The notes under the pieces: model-generated | Seen by the model: only the letters and a program-made list of their open reading frames with translations | What the model was told of the DNA's origin: nothing | The model's database searches: none | Program-made: the position numbers and the translations under genes | In this document: positions 50,457-63,408 of the stretch, one piece after another | Layout: each line of letters opens with the position of its first letter | Numbering within the stretch: the first letter of the stretch is position 1 | NCBI RefSeq assembly: GCF_032062135.1 | Contig: NC_092860.1 | Span: forward strand, 128,724,861 to 128,788,860 | Source: Pyxicephalus adspersus | Lineage: Eukaryota; Chordata; Amphibia; Anura; Pyxicephalidae | Length of the DNA: 64,000 nt | Reading direction: 5' to 3'

Positions 50457-50644
50457 TCAAAGATCTGCTCTTAGATAGTCATGTCCAAACTCAGGAATCC
50501 AATAATCCCCCAGCTGATGGTAGTTAAGCGGAAGATCTTGAATAGAAATGTTGAACAGTTTATATGAAACACGTGATCCTTCAGCCTTGTCAAATATCTT
50601 CGCAGGCCAAGGCAAGCTTAGCATTTCAATAGGAAGACTTCCAC
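50457..50644 (-). other. Possible terminal exon or coding remnant (unverified)
   Basis: A minus-strand frame follows a possible acceptor (…ttacaaag, at plus 50645) and runs to a TGA at 50457. It includes GSLPIEMLSLPWPAKIFD and QLGDYWIPEFGHDYLRADL. Residue use (W, P, D, E, G, H in balanced amounts) is unlike the surrounding translations and looks like real protein. I do not recognise the family. It could be the 3' coding end of a minus-strand gene, a decayed retrocopy, or chance. No clear polyadenylation signal follows closely. Confidence 0.22.
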
Positions 50645-53600
50645 CTTTGTAACCCAGTGTAACCAACAAAATAGGAAAATGCATAACAATATAAAAAAAG
50701 ACCTTTCTAAAATTAATTATGGTACATATGTTCCATGTCAAAGCGTTAATTAACTGTAATTAGGCATTTCATCTTCATTTGAATAGTTGTAACCCATTCT
50801 TTAGACATTGCAGTGCTATACCACATACCACACTATATGTTGCCAGGTGTTTCTGAAAAACACATGACGGTGATGCTGGAACATCCTTTTTGATACCTCT
50901 CATACACAAAAGCACAATATGAAAAAAATGGCATACGATTTATCACAGCTAAAAATCAGATTCCCTGGTAATCAGAAACCTTTCTTGGTAATACAAATGA
51001 TGCACAAAACAGACACAGAAAGTTGAAATACACAGGTTTATGGAAAAACACGCCTACTGCTGTACTACTGACTCTCTATATTGTGGCCATCCTGCATGGG
51101 ATTACAAGGATCTCAATTTTGGGTAAATTAAATAAACTTCCTGATTTTAGCACATTTGTTGTGTTTACAAGATTAAATTATTTCAATTCCTCCCTGCCTG
51201 GAGGTCATTGGTGCCTGGAGAAAATTTTCAAAAATAACACATGGAAAATTGGACTGGTTGCATTTTTTGTATCACAAACGATTAGCAAATGTGTGCATTA
51301 GCATATGAGCACACTGCAGTGTAGGTGTAGTCCAGGTGTATTGCTAAGGTACACTGAGATGCCACTAAAAATACATTTCTTCACAATGATTTTATTCTTG
51401 TATTATTATTATTAATAAACAATACATATTACATATGTAACAGTATTATGCAAATACTCCTGTGCAATACTATCGAGCACATGACTGACTCACATTGCAT
51501 GTGCTGCTTCACAATCCAAACAAGCCAAATTGAGCGTATTATCATTCCTCACACAGTCATTATGTCATTAAAACTATAAAACAGAAGCTTTGTCTAGAAG
51601 TGATTTACAACGAGAAATCATAATGACAACCCTTCCATAACAACACACCCATTACACAAAGTATTATTAAAAAGGCGTTGGGTAGATGAGTGTTCCAAGC
51701 AGATTGTGCAGCAATATCTGGCCTTTCAACCATTATCATTAATTTAAAGTGTACCTATCCATGAGCAAACATCCAGTACTGATCATAGTGATGTACTATT
51801 GGAGATGGTCTGAAATATATTAAATAGCAAAAAAATAAATCTTGTGTTTGAATGAAAACCAAGTCACCTTCTTCTCTTGCTGCTTACATCACCATGACCG
51901 GTTAGTTAAAGTTAGCATAATTGTGAACCATCTTACAGTTTTATTAATAATTGATGGTATCAATATCCGTTTTTTATATTAGGCACTGGCTGGTAATGGA
52001 AATGTTGGTGCTTTATATTTTTATATTTTATATATATAATATTTTTTATTAGATTGGAAATTTCATTGATGGTCAACAATATTCTAAAAGGCATGAAGAT
52101 CACGCTGACTTTTGTTATGTATTTGTGCTTTTGTGAATAAATACATTACATTTTGGTACTAAATGATGACATCCATGTAAGAATAAAAAGGATTTTGTCA
52201 ATGATCTCATAAAGAATAATTGCAGGGGACAGAGATGTCACAGTATATAAGATGTAAAGTGCATCCTAACATTAAATCAGTTTGTACTTATCAAAAAAAG
52301 GAGCTTAGTATGCCTTGCTAATTGAGTATCATGGGCAAACTTTGTCCTAAATGTTTAATTGAAAAATAAATCTTTTATAAATACATAATAAATGTATTTG
52401 CAAAACAACAGCTCGTTATACAGCTAGACAGTGATGCAGCTGAAAGCGATCATATCCACTAACATACCCAATAATATGTTATGACAAAAGTCCCATGCAG
52501 TAGGGATGTCACTTTAAATAATAGAATTAAATACAACTAATCCATTAGACGGAGGAAAGCATTGAACTCCCAGTCACTTCTTACCTCAGCATCAAATAGC
52601 ACTGTCAGCTGTTTCAGTGATTCTTACCTTGCAGTACTTAGTGAAAGTGGATTTTACTGGGTTCACAACCTTAGCTGGCTGCTTATAATTAGCTGGAAGC
52701 TGGATTAAAAAGAAGGCTGGTATACAGCAGTGAAAGGACTGAAAGCATGCCAAACCAAAACTTAACAAGAGGCAAACTGTTATTGTAATAACCTGACTCA
52801 AATGCCATGAATCATTCCTACTGACTACTATAAAAAAGGAGCAAGGTAGAACAAGTCAAAGTATTTATTGTGGAGATCAAGATTTTAGTTATTAATATGT
52901 TTAGGTGAACATTTGTGGAACACCGCAGACATTCCTTTCTTTTGTCTCAATGTTGATGTACAGTGCTGTCGTCTTTTTAATGTAAAGCTGTAACAAGGCT
53001 GAGCTATTCAAACCGAATGTAAGAAAAAATGCATACCCAGGGGATATTACGTTACGTTGGAAATTAAAAATGATTTATAAATTCGGATTTTTACTTAATA
53101 GCAAGTCTTGTCTAGATTGACCAGCTTGATACTCCTAAACTACCTGAACCTTACTAATGCTCATCATTTAATTTTATTTCATTTTATGGTCATTTAAACT
53201 ACACACATACATCACATAAAAACATACACATAGATACACACATAAATGCAAAAAAAAAACATGAGGCCACTACAGAAGTTACGGACCAAGCTTCACTCAT
53301 TCTGCGTCATTTTTTTCCAACAAAAGTCATTTACAAGACAAGCCACTTTAAAATAGCATATTGTAGACTTTAGTCTGAACAATACATATTAAAAAATAAA
53401 AAAAGACGGAACTAAGTATCTAAGTATCATAAATAAGAGCATTCTACATGGCAAAAAATAAATAGTTATTTTGCTTCCTGGAAATTTAGCACTGAAATTT
53501 TAATGAAACACAAGCATTTTTTTAAACATTGCTGGCCCAGTCCCAGTTGCTTTCTTATTTAAAACAACCTGTGCATATTGCTGCCAGTGGGCATGTGTCC

Positions 53601-55852
53601 TTTGCTCCTAGTGGGCAGGGCCAAGCACTGTTTTCTGTCCCGCCCATTTAATCTCTGCCATTTGGTATGCACAAAGAGTCAAGGCAGGTGCATGTTATAC
53701 TGGCAATACTTTAGTCATGGTTCTACACATAGGCACTCACAACAGAATGTCTGTGCATGTCTACATATTTATTTTGCTACAAGGACAGCTGGGAATAAAG
53801 TCCAGGAAAATGCAGGGACAGCAGTTGTTTTCCTGCTTGTAATACACTACCACAGACAAGCAAGAAAGTAACTGTTTTCCATGTGACTATGCTTTAAAAT
53901 TGTAATGAAACAAACTATATTTAAAATCTGTTTTTTTTTTAGTACACTTTTCTTTTGCTGCCCAACTAACTAACAGTTGTGCTTTTTAAAAGGCCCAAAA
54001 CCACAGCTTTAGGAAAAACATAATTTGTGTTTTTTGCTTTTTTTTTTTATCATAGGTGTACCTTAAACTTAAAGCACAATCTATGAATTCTGGGTACAGA
54101 TGTTGTATAGAAAAGGGGAAAACAGTTCTATTGTAAGTTGCATAGCAATGTTCAGACTGTATATCTTATGGGTAATGTTGGTGCTTATAAAGTGGCTATT
54201 AAAATGTCACTATATAAGAAGGATGCTGCTGATTTATTTATTGGGGATTACTCTTAGACACCTTGTAGCCCACCTAGCGCTATCCCTGATGGAATGCACG
54301 TATGGAGAGGCAAGGTGAAGCTTTGTGAATATCTTGTTATTTCAGCTGTCTTAATGGGTTTGCTGAGATACACGAGGCTATTGGGAAAATCCAAAAGAAA
54401 AATAATGCTACATAGAATATGCTATTTACTCGTATGATCTCAGAATTCACACGCACAAATCCCTCTGGGGGCATAAAAAGGGAATCAGCAGCCCGCTTAG
54501 CCTGCAGTCATCCATGTCCCCTGGATGTTTGATAATAATATTACTTAGTCATGAGTTTTCAAAGTGAGCACAGTAATTGCAAAACACATCTTCACATGTT
54601 GATGCAATATACCCTTGAACTGGTAACCTTGTGTAAAGGTATTTTTGCTTCTGAGAGACAGAGATCCATTTATGATATTTCAATTCTGCAAAGGTTTCTT
54701 TCTAAGAAAATAAAGCAATTGTTAGTTTGGATTATATTTTAGTCACCCAATGTTTAATCAGTGACTATTTTATTAACGCTGCTTACTATGTCACGTATAC
54801 TGCTACTGATCTCATTTTACATACACGTATATGCCTTGCTGATATCTTTTTTGTGTCCTGACATAAATTCACCTAAACCTTAACTGCCTCCAGCTTTTGA
54901 ATACAGCCAGCTTCAGTCAGGCCTCAATTGGGGTGATTTTCTTTCTGACACCAGGGCAAAAAATTTCAAGTAATCAAAGGGACAAAACTATGGATACATC
55001 AGTACAAATTTGCAACAAAAATTGTTATTTTTGCGGTCTCTGTGTTCATTCGAAAAATTCATATCATCCCTCAACATCAGTCAACTGGAAGAGTGAGGGC
55101 ATGTTGAAGATGGGGGGCCTCGTAAACCCATCCCCCGAGGGGACATCACCTGTGCATTCATAGACAATGATGCAGAGAGAATCTGAACAAAAAGAGGAAC
55201 CTAAGTATTTCATGAAAACATCTGAAAAAAACCCCTTTGAGGGTTCAGTCAGAAAATATTCTATAATACAGGAAGAACTGAAAGAGGACCGTAATGTAAA
55301 AAAATTGACATCATGAATTGACACCAAAAATTGGTCATGTAAAGAGATATGGGTAAGAAAGTGAATGATTTACCTCCCTGCTTTTCCACACCACCCATCA
55401 TCCAGAGTATACTGATGGACATCTTTCCTAAATATACACTTTAAAAAAATGACTACTTTTTATGTTTAGGATGGATATTTTCCAAATTATGCTCTGGAAA
55501 TGATCACTACTGTCTTTGTAGTAGAATGTTATATTGTATTCTTTTGCTGTATATTTATAATTTTGTGTTATATTGAAAATTCATTAAAATGTATTAGGTT
55601 CTTTTATTATATAGCAATGACATTTGGGCATGTACAATAATGTTATATTGTTAAACGGTTTCTTAAAAATATATCATCTTCCTAAAATTTCAGATAGGAT
55701 GTACCTTCATTGTAAATGTGCAGGCACACAATGGAAGATCACATGAATAAAGTTGTGAAAAGTGGTAATAAAAGTTTCATAAATTAATTATTGATTACTG
55801 GTGCACCAATCCTCGATAAACAAGGTCACTGGTAGCTTTTTCTTGTACAGTA
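50645..55852. other. Unannotated stretch, about 5 kb
   Basis: No gene is recognised. The segment at 53530-53870, with 'ggacagctgggaataaagtc' and 'gaaaatgcagggacagcag', may be an old frog repeat, but its ends are not definable. Short (ATT)n runs lie near 51397. Confidence 0.45.
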
Positions 55853-56189
55853 ATTAATATTATTAATATTAATAATAATATCTAGTATTTATTTAGCACC
55901 TTCATATTAGACAGAGCTTTACAATGTCCATGGTCATGTCACTAGCTGTCCCATAATCATTTGTCATTAACACAGTCTAAGGTCAATTAACCTATCTGTA
56001 TGTTTTTGGAATGTGGGAGGAAACTGAGTACCTGGGGTAACCCCATACAAACACAGGGATAACATGCAAACTCAATGCAGATAGTGCCCTGGCCAAGATT
56101 GGAATCTAGACCTAGCACGGCCAGAGTGATCGTGTGCTACGGTTAGCTATGGTTGTCAAGTTTTACCCCCTAACCGCTATACCACTGCC
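55853..56189 (-). repeat. tRNA-derived SINE, near full length
   Basis: Read on the minus strand, it starts with a tRNA-like head ('ggcagtggtatagcggttag', A-box region) and a decayed B-box ('gattccaatc'). A conserved body follows ('gagtttgcatgttatccctg', 'tcagtttcctcccacattcc', 'aaaaacatacag'). The tail ends in 'gctaaataaatactag' and an (ATT)n run. This body sequence is widespread in fish and amphibian SINEs. The (ATT)n tail fits retroposition by a LINE whose 3' end it mimics, possibly L2-like, which is inference. Confidence 0.8.
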
Positions 56190-57695
56190 AAACCAAAACC
56201 TAACTACTATCCTATTACATCTTCAGCTAGTAATCAGATAGGAAGATGAAAAAAAGATAGGAAATGATGAACCATTCAACAATAATTGAGTGCCTACCTA
56301 TAATAATCTTATGTGACTATTTGCACCTTTTAATGGTGAGAAAAACAAGATACTTTTTAAATATCTTTGATATCTTTGAGAAATGTGTAGATTAGGTAGC
56401 ATCTATGAATGTAACACAAGGAGTTGCTATTTGTAGGTAAAAAGAGAAGCTCAGGCTAAGCTCAATAAAAAGAAAATAACAGAACAGAATATTGCACATT
56501 TACTACTAGGCAGAGCCATAAAAGTCTTTGTATACCAACATTCCCATTCTCTTCATTGCAGCACTGTGTGTGGCTGTCCATAAATAGTTACTTAAGAAAT
56601 ACATTTCTCCAACTCTGGTTATAATTATGTGCAAGAAAATTATGCCTACCTTCTAATCAATGTAACATGTTTGACCAGATTTATCTGCAATAATTTTCTA
56701 TTTCTGTTTAATGCCTTTCAAGCTTACTTGGAATAAGCACACAAATTATGCAGTAAACGCTGTCTTGTTAAAGTTTTGTACAAAGGAACATTTTAAAGCA
56801 CTACATTATGCATGCAGCAAAATATTGCTGGATGGAAAATCAGCTACATAAACACTACTTGGCTCATTATAGCATTAGGCTTTGCGCGCTCAAAGTAAAA
56901 TCTGATGCATTTAACTGTCTCATTCTTAATCACCCCATGAAACTGATTGAAGACAACAAAGCTAATAACACTAACTGTGAACAGAAACTTTGTTTAATTA
57001 CTCCAAGTTTAATTAGTAGGTATTAAAATAACGGGATGGAGTCAGCCATTGTGTTCATTTACATCTCTTAGGTTTTGAAAATGGAAATAAATATCCTAAT
57101 AATTCAACTTGCTGAAGTATGTGGTCCACTTTTGCTAAACTTTATGCATTATTAAAAGAATCATTCATTAAGGTTGGTCTGTGGTCTACGGATGCATTTG
57201 AGTATATTATTGTCATGTTATTGATATTTTTAATATTTGTATGGAACTACAATACATTTAAAGCTGAATTGCTAAAGCACCAAAAAGCTCCTCTCAAGAT
57301 AAATGTGATTTGATAAATCCAGAATCACTAGTAATTTTCAGACCTAATTTTAATTTACCGTAGAGGTTGAGTGATAGTCATATTAAAAGGAACCTTTTCA
57401 CAGATCGGTATCATTTGTTTTTGTTTCAAAAAACTGTCATGAACATTGATCATGTAGATTGTTGTTTGATAAATAGGACTAAAGTAATGACACTCTTTGC
57501 TAAATAGACACTGATTTTATAAATGACAGCTTGTCTTTTCTAGTTATTCAATACACGGTCTGCTACCAGTTTGGATTCCACAGTGGTTATGTAGTTGATA
57601 ACATTTTTAGTGAACCTATATTCTGTTATGTTTTCCATCATTTAATAAGATTGATGGCATTGCCAACTTTTATGACTATCAGAGCCACTTTACCC
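56190..57695. other. Unannotated stretch
   Basis: No gene or defined repeat. The segment 56680-57010 is non-repetitive and rich in TAAT-type motifs. Confidence 0.5.
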
Positions 57696-58172
57696 TTAAA
57701 GAGAACTTATCATCAATGGTTTACTGAACTAAGCCTAAATCAGAAAAAACTGTGAGCAGACAGGTTGTTTATTGAAGAAGGAACAAGTGATTTCCCTTCT
57801 GCAATAAAAAAATAAACTTACCTGCCCGATTGCATTTTTCTAAATACACTCCGCTGACCTCATCACCAGCACTGACATTTTCACCTGGACCCCTTCTAGG
57901 TCACGGTTCTTCTGCCATCTTGATCAACCAGGCCAGAATGTTGTAACTCCTACTACACATGTGCAAGGGAGTTCATTCATTCCCAACAGCCAGGGGTGAG
58001 TGGGGATTTTTGGCATTGTAAACTGAGCTAGAAATGTGGAACTCAATGTACACTGAAAAAAAAAACTGCAGGTAAGTTTATTTTATTGCATATTGGATAA
58101 CACCTGTCCATTCTGCAATAATGAAACTGCCTGCTCACATTTTTTTCTAATTTAAGTATAGTTCTGCTTTAA
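57696..58172 (+). mobile_element. Complete TTAA-bounded MITE (family C), 477 bp
   Basis: TTAA stands at both edges (57696-57699 and 58169-58172). The left end is TTAAAGAGAACT. The inverse of the right end is TTAAAGCAGAACT. Further in, 'aaatcagaaaaaactgtgag' with 'cagacagg' faces an inverted 'aaattagaaaaaaatgtgag' with 'caggcag'. TTAA target sites fit piggyBac or Kolobok elements. There is no coding capacity. This copy sets the family reference for the fragments at 5771, 17985, 32557 and 39688. Confidence 0.82.
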
Positions 58173-58185
58173 AAGAATTGCAAGG

Positions 58186-58331
58186 AGCTTTATTTACTTA
58201 AGGAGTTTAGTAAAAGTCAATTATCACTCTGCAAGATATCACTCTCACTTAGCTTGGTGAATGTGATACAAATAATACCTAATCTCACGCAAAGAATTGT
58301 CAAAAATATGATTTTTGTCATCAACCTCGAT
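58186..58331. repeat. Fold-back element (family A), fragment
   Basis: 'tttatttacttaaggagttt' is followed by 'caattatcactctgcaagat', 'cacttagcttggtgaatgtg' and 'aatttttg'-like T-rich sequence, matching the left half of the copies at 18363 and 45044. It sits 14 bp right of the family C element. Confidence 0.55.
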
Positions 58332-61300
58332 ATAGCAACCTCCAATATCGGCCAAGAGGGAGTGTTTGTCCTTATAACCCGGCATCCTCACGGTGGCCTA
58401 CAATCCTACTGGCTAAAAAGAGTAATGAAATAATGGCATAAAACTCTCAGTTATGTTTTATTACCTTTTTTTTTTTTGTTCTTTTTTCCCAGTTCTCTAC
58501 ATTTAGCTGGATACTATGTGTGAGTGCCACTGTATTTCGTGTTATGTACAAGATTAAAAGGTTGCCAGGATAAATCTAATTGGACTTAAGTTGTCACCTA
58601 AGATCATCACAAGAAAATAGTGCATGCAGAATAGTTTAAAAAAAAGAGAACATACATGAAACACGTAAGTCATTTAAGAAAATATCTAGAAATAGCAGTT
58701 TAGATATAGGGTGACTAAATCACAATTACGAACGTATGCACAGTTGAATACTGAAAGGTTGATAGGCAATAATTGACAATAATTAGGAAGTGAAAGGATT
58801 GTTCATTAAATTGTGGTTATTAAAAATCGCTAGCCAATGCATATCAGGGATTACAGTATTCAAGGTATAAAAATATATGGAACAGCTGCTTCAATAATGA
58901 TGATCCTTCAGTGGGTAGAGGACAATGATAGTTCTAGCTAGCTGTTATTTTTAGACTTCAAAAGCTGCTATCCTCCAGATCCTGAAGAATTTAGACGTTC
59001 ATCAGATCCAGCACCACTCTGACAAAACCCTTGTAAACATCAGAAAGTGAGCTACCAAACTGGTGTGGTCTTCAATGTGTGAATTTTTAAACCAACCAAC
59101 CATGAGATAAAGTGTTAGGTATTAATGACCCCTATTGCAGTTACATTGATAAACAACTGCATTCATTTATGTACAGCCTGAAAAATTGATGTTGTACTAC
59201 ATACGCATGTTTGTGACCGATTCTAAACAAAAACGTTACATTCTGAGCTTTACCAAGATTTTATTTATGCCAGGCATGGATTACATTCACAAACTGCATG
59301 GAAGGCTAACACCCAACAACATAACCTGGTGTAAAGAGCAACAAAACTTGGAAACTGATATAGAAACCTGGCAAATCATGTTCTACTCTTTTTCTCATCC
59401 ACAAAGAATGCATTTAATCCACAATGGTTTTAATACCTATAAACCCTTTGTTAAAATACTGTGTCCATACTTGTATATCTTGTAGACTTCTTCAAGCCTC
59501 CATAATGCTAATAATGTTTCCACTTGGCACTCCCATTATTTGGATGGTAACGCATTAAATCACAACACTAAACAAATATTAAAGTCTCATGAACACCCTA
59601 ATAAAGTCAAAAGCACTGCAATGGCTTCCCATTCATTGGATATAAACTTTCATCCTCAAAGAACTTACAGGGGCTTTAGATGAAAATGGGGAAAGATTTC
59701 ATTACATACGGTTTAGTATTTGTGTGATGGAATTTTAAAAGAAATATTTATATTTTCTGAAGGTAAATGATTACCCCTTCTCTTTACATTTATAATAATA
59801 CTAGGTATTTACATTATTTTGTGTACCTCCACAGAAATCCAGAGATTGATTTTAAACACAACATGGTAAACATTAATTGTATCCATTTAAGGCTTCATTG
59901 CACTAGATCTGTTGTAATGTATTGAAAAAAAAAAAAATATACCCGCATGCTGCAATTAGGGATTTGTTTTCCCTTTGGGGTAATATGGGATTTATTCATA
60001 AAGCTTTAACACCAAGGTAATGATTCTTAAATTACAGTAAATTGCATGGAAATAATGAACTGCCCCTAGAGTCTTTTTGATAGGGGGCTTTTGGAAGCAT
60101 TGCTAAGTGTGTTTGACCATACTTTGATAATACATTCACTTGGTCTAATGTTCTTCCACCCTTTTTGTTACTTTAATGACATTTGGTGGGGACATAGGTG
60201 ATCAATGTAAGGTAGTGGAACCCTTCCTCCCTGTTTTTTCTTTTCTCATCACATACTGCCACAGCTCTATTAGCAGGACATAAGTTATATATAATTATTC
60301 CTCCAGGACAATCTAGTTACTCGGATGGCCCCCTGAATTGATAGTTAAGGCAGACCGCTTTTATACTTTCATACTAGGAGTCCAGAGTTCTGTAATGACT
60401 GACACCTGCTATGTTTGGAGTTATTTGTTTCTTGCAGGAATTAAGCTTTAGCATTTGCTTTGAATTCTTTATCTGGCTCTATGTATGTACATCTAAATGA
60501 TACGTCATTGATTTCCTAAAGGTAGTTCCAACCTAGCTTAAGCAATATATGGCAGGACTTTCTAGCCCTTTCTTCATGATCTCCGCTTTGTATTTCTTCC
60601 TGAGAGCGACATTTTCACTTGACAATATGTCAGTATGTTAATTAATGCAGCATTTTAAAACCACAGAGACAAAGTAAGAAGATTAGTGCTTTGCATATTT
60701 CCCGATGTTAGTAGTCAGTGTTCTGTAGTGAATAGGCTGGCTTCGGCTCTGAACTATTCAGGGACATACTTATTTCCCCACTAAACCTATAGTTTGTGAG
60801 AACAATTTTGCAGTAATAAATCCTCAGGGAAAGCAAATGATATGTGTGTCGGATTTCTGTGGTGCATTATTTACAAATCTCTTATTTGGCGCTGTTGGTT
60901 AAGAGCAAGGTTATAGGAAAGTAGATTTTCCCTATAATAAAAAACACAGCATCCAAGCAATATATTCATTTGCAAAAACACTGTGTTCTCCTTGATTAGT
61001 ATGCTGTTTTAAAATGTGGAAAAATGTTCAAAAACATGTTGTTATCACATTTCACTATTTAAATACTCAAGTGTGGGGTTTCAAATGATTGTTGCAGGCA
61101 AATTGTGCTCTTGGCAGAAAATTAGTCACTTTGCAAGATAAGAGTTAAAATGTTTTGGACATTCTTTCTGGGTCTGAGAGAAAAACCATTCATCACATGA
61201 TCACAATAAATATTTCATGTCCAAACTACAGTTTTATTAATGCAACAATAGTTTGAATAGATAATAGTATAAACATAAATTAACTCCAATCTTGCAATTC

Positions 61301-61418
61301 TTCTAATGTCTAGAAAACAACATACTTTAAAAAAAATAAAGAATAACCAATTTTCTGAGCTACAGAAGACTGGAAGGCCTGTATATCTATCCAGACAGGG
61401 TAATAAAACTATGTACAC
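58332..61418. other. Unannotated stretch, about 3 kb
   Basis: No gene is recognised. The 99-codon frame at 59186-59485 (+) has no recognisable domain. 60420-60880 is non-repetitive sequence of mixed composition. Confidence 0.5.
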
Positions 61419-61691
61419 CAGGGGTCCCAAACCCCCAGTCCATGGCCCACTAGTGACTGCGGCTCTGGCCGGTACACCTCCAAGCTGGGCCAGGAGAAAG
61501 ATCCCGCTTGGGGAGCATATTGGCCAGAGCCGCTGACCACGTCTCCAGTACTCATCGCAGGCTCAGGGCACTGAGCGGGTTGTGGCATCATGACGTCATT
61601 CTGGGGGAAGTTTCTTCCCCTTTGTGTGACACACGGCTCCCCGTGCATGCGCGGTCCAGAGTATGTGCATTTAGTAGCCTGCGAGCCACTG
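61419..61691. mobile_element. hAT MITE with perfect 8-bp target duplication, 273 bp
   Basis: It starts CAGGGGTCCCAAACCCCCAG and ends 'gcctgcgagccactg', so CAG...CTG ends. The 8 bp on each side are identical: ATGTACAC at 61411-61418 and at 61692-61699. The length of the target duplication and the termini are those of the hAT superfamily. The element is GC- and CpG-rich ('ccgctgaccacgtctccag', 'catgcgcggtccag') in an AT-rich setting. Reading frames across it are not genes. Confidence 0.93.
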
Positions 61692-61794
61692 ATGTACACA
61701 ATACTGGTTGACCTTTAATCAGTTATCATCTTTTATGTTGATTGGTATTTGTACCAACAGTTTTGCTTAACAAGAAAAAAAAGCCTAAAACAAA
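61692..61794. other. Short spacer between repeats
   Basis: It holds the right-hand target duplication of the hAT MITE, then AT-rich sequence. Confidence 0.6.
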
Positions 61795-61920
61795 ACAAAA
61801 TTTATATAGCACCAACATATTACGCAGCGCTGTACATTAAATAGGGGTTGCAAATGACGAATACAGATGGTGACACAGATAGAGAGGACCCTGCCCCGAA
61901 GAGCTAACAATCTAGGAGGT
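61795..61920 (-). repeat. SINE 3' portion (CORE-SINE/LINE-tail type)
   Basis: On the minus strand it reads 'cctagattgttagctcttcg', 'gggcagggtcctctc', then 'tgtacagcgctgcgtaatat' and 'gttggtgctatataaatt'. This 'agattgtaagctc ... aaagcgctgcgtaatatgttggcgctatataaat' order is a common amphibian SINE/LINE tail as I know it. It resembles the tail of the element at 55853. The 5' tRNA head is absent, so it is truncated. Confidence 0.72.
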
Positions 61921-63408
61921 GGGATCCTCATCTTTACATAGAAAATGCTTCACAATGGTTTATCAATGGTCTGTTCAATATATAATGCTTTATTAGATAT
62001 TGACAAGCCATGAGATCAGTATGACAACCAAGCAACTAGCCATTATAAAAGAAGATTAGCCGTGGTGGCCCATATGTTTTTCTCATGACAGATTTGCCTT
62101 ATTAAACTCCTGCTCTTCTCTAAAATGACTGTTTTTCTTGATCACAGCCATTGGAAAACCTTTCCCTCCCGTTGCTGCTCTCAACAAAGTTCAATGTAAT
62201 ACACTTCTTTTTTAAGCATTGAATAGTCTAAATTATTAAACTCCTGCATGTTTCATGAATATGTGGTAGAAAGTAATATTAAGACAATATTTTTAAAATG
62301 GCTAAAAAATACAATCCTTTCTTGCCAGGGAATTATTGAGGTATGGGATAATTCAGTTCATGCACTGTTATAAATTCCAAAATAAGTTCAGTTAAGTTCA
62401 AATACATACTATAAGAAAGTGCATGGCTTGGATTTGCCAAGTGTGACATGTTTAAACATTTATAATTTTAGGAGATGAAAATAAAGGACTAATTCACTGT
62501 ACCTCAATGCATTTTCCATGTTATCTCTGTAAATATTTGGTTGATCAATGTTGAAAGGTTGAAGTATATTTTACAGTAGAATATATTAATATACCCTGCT
62601 GTGTGCTATGCATTACCTCCCAATAACCATATGGTATAGATGTGCTGTCCAGTACTATCACATTTATTTCATATTCTAAATAATTGCTGTATCATTCCTA
62701 TTTTTTTAAATATTCTTGTCATGTTAAAAGCTCACCCTTACTGAGAACACTATGTATCTATAGGCATATTCTGAAAATGCAGAACATATAAGCAGTGGCT
62801 CCAGTGTACAACCCTGCCTATTTCTGACCTATACCTATAGCCAACTGCTTGCTTTTATCAGCCAGAAACCCTAAGCCTGCTGTACTATTTACTTATTTTA
62901 GGCCTAAATCATTTTGGCTTGGCTGTGTCTGTACAGTGACACCTTCTAAAGTTGTAAAGGGCCAGACGTAAGGCCCTGAGGGTCTCCAGTTTTAGGGGAT
63001 GGACCTATACAAGTCTATAAGGGACTCACTGTGCAGGTAAGGCCTGGAATGAAAAAGATTTCAGCCGGAGAGGTTATAGATCAAGGTAGGCCAGAGGTGT
63101 TCTCTTGAGGTTAGTAACTGGGTTGGGTGGGTGGGTTTGAGGCTCCTATGTGTATGTCAATATCCTAAATTTTTGGTGAAAATTAGGAGTGAAAAATGCT
63201 TGACTGGATATGAAATGTATATGATAAGTAATATGTTGACCTAAATAGGGAAAACAAATATGTTTAGTTACTTGCCCTGGAGAGATTAGTGATTCCTAAT
63301 TCCTTGGGAGTCATGAGGTCACAAAAAACCTTTTACATTATCTTATGTTAGCCATGCGTCTTAGTCATGGTCAAAGGACTACGAAGGATTATGTATCAAC
63401 AATTCTTG
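61921..63408. other. Unannotated stretch
   Basis: No gene or defined repeat is recognised. AT-rich, with a slightly GC-richer part at 62930-63160. Confidence 0.5.

Noticed and set aside
61306..61711. Overlapping frames on both strands in a GC-rich segment
   Set aside because: The segment is a hAT MITE with defined ends and target duplication; the frames arise from its GC-rich sequence.
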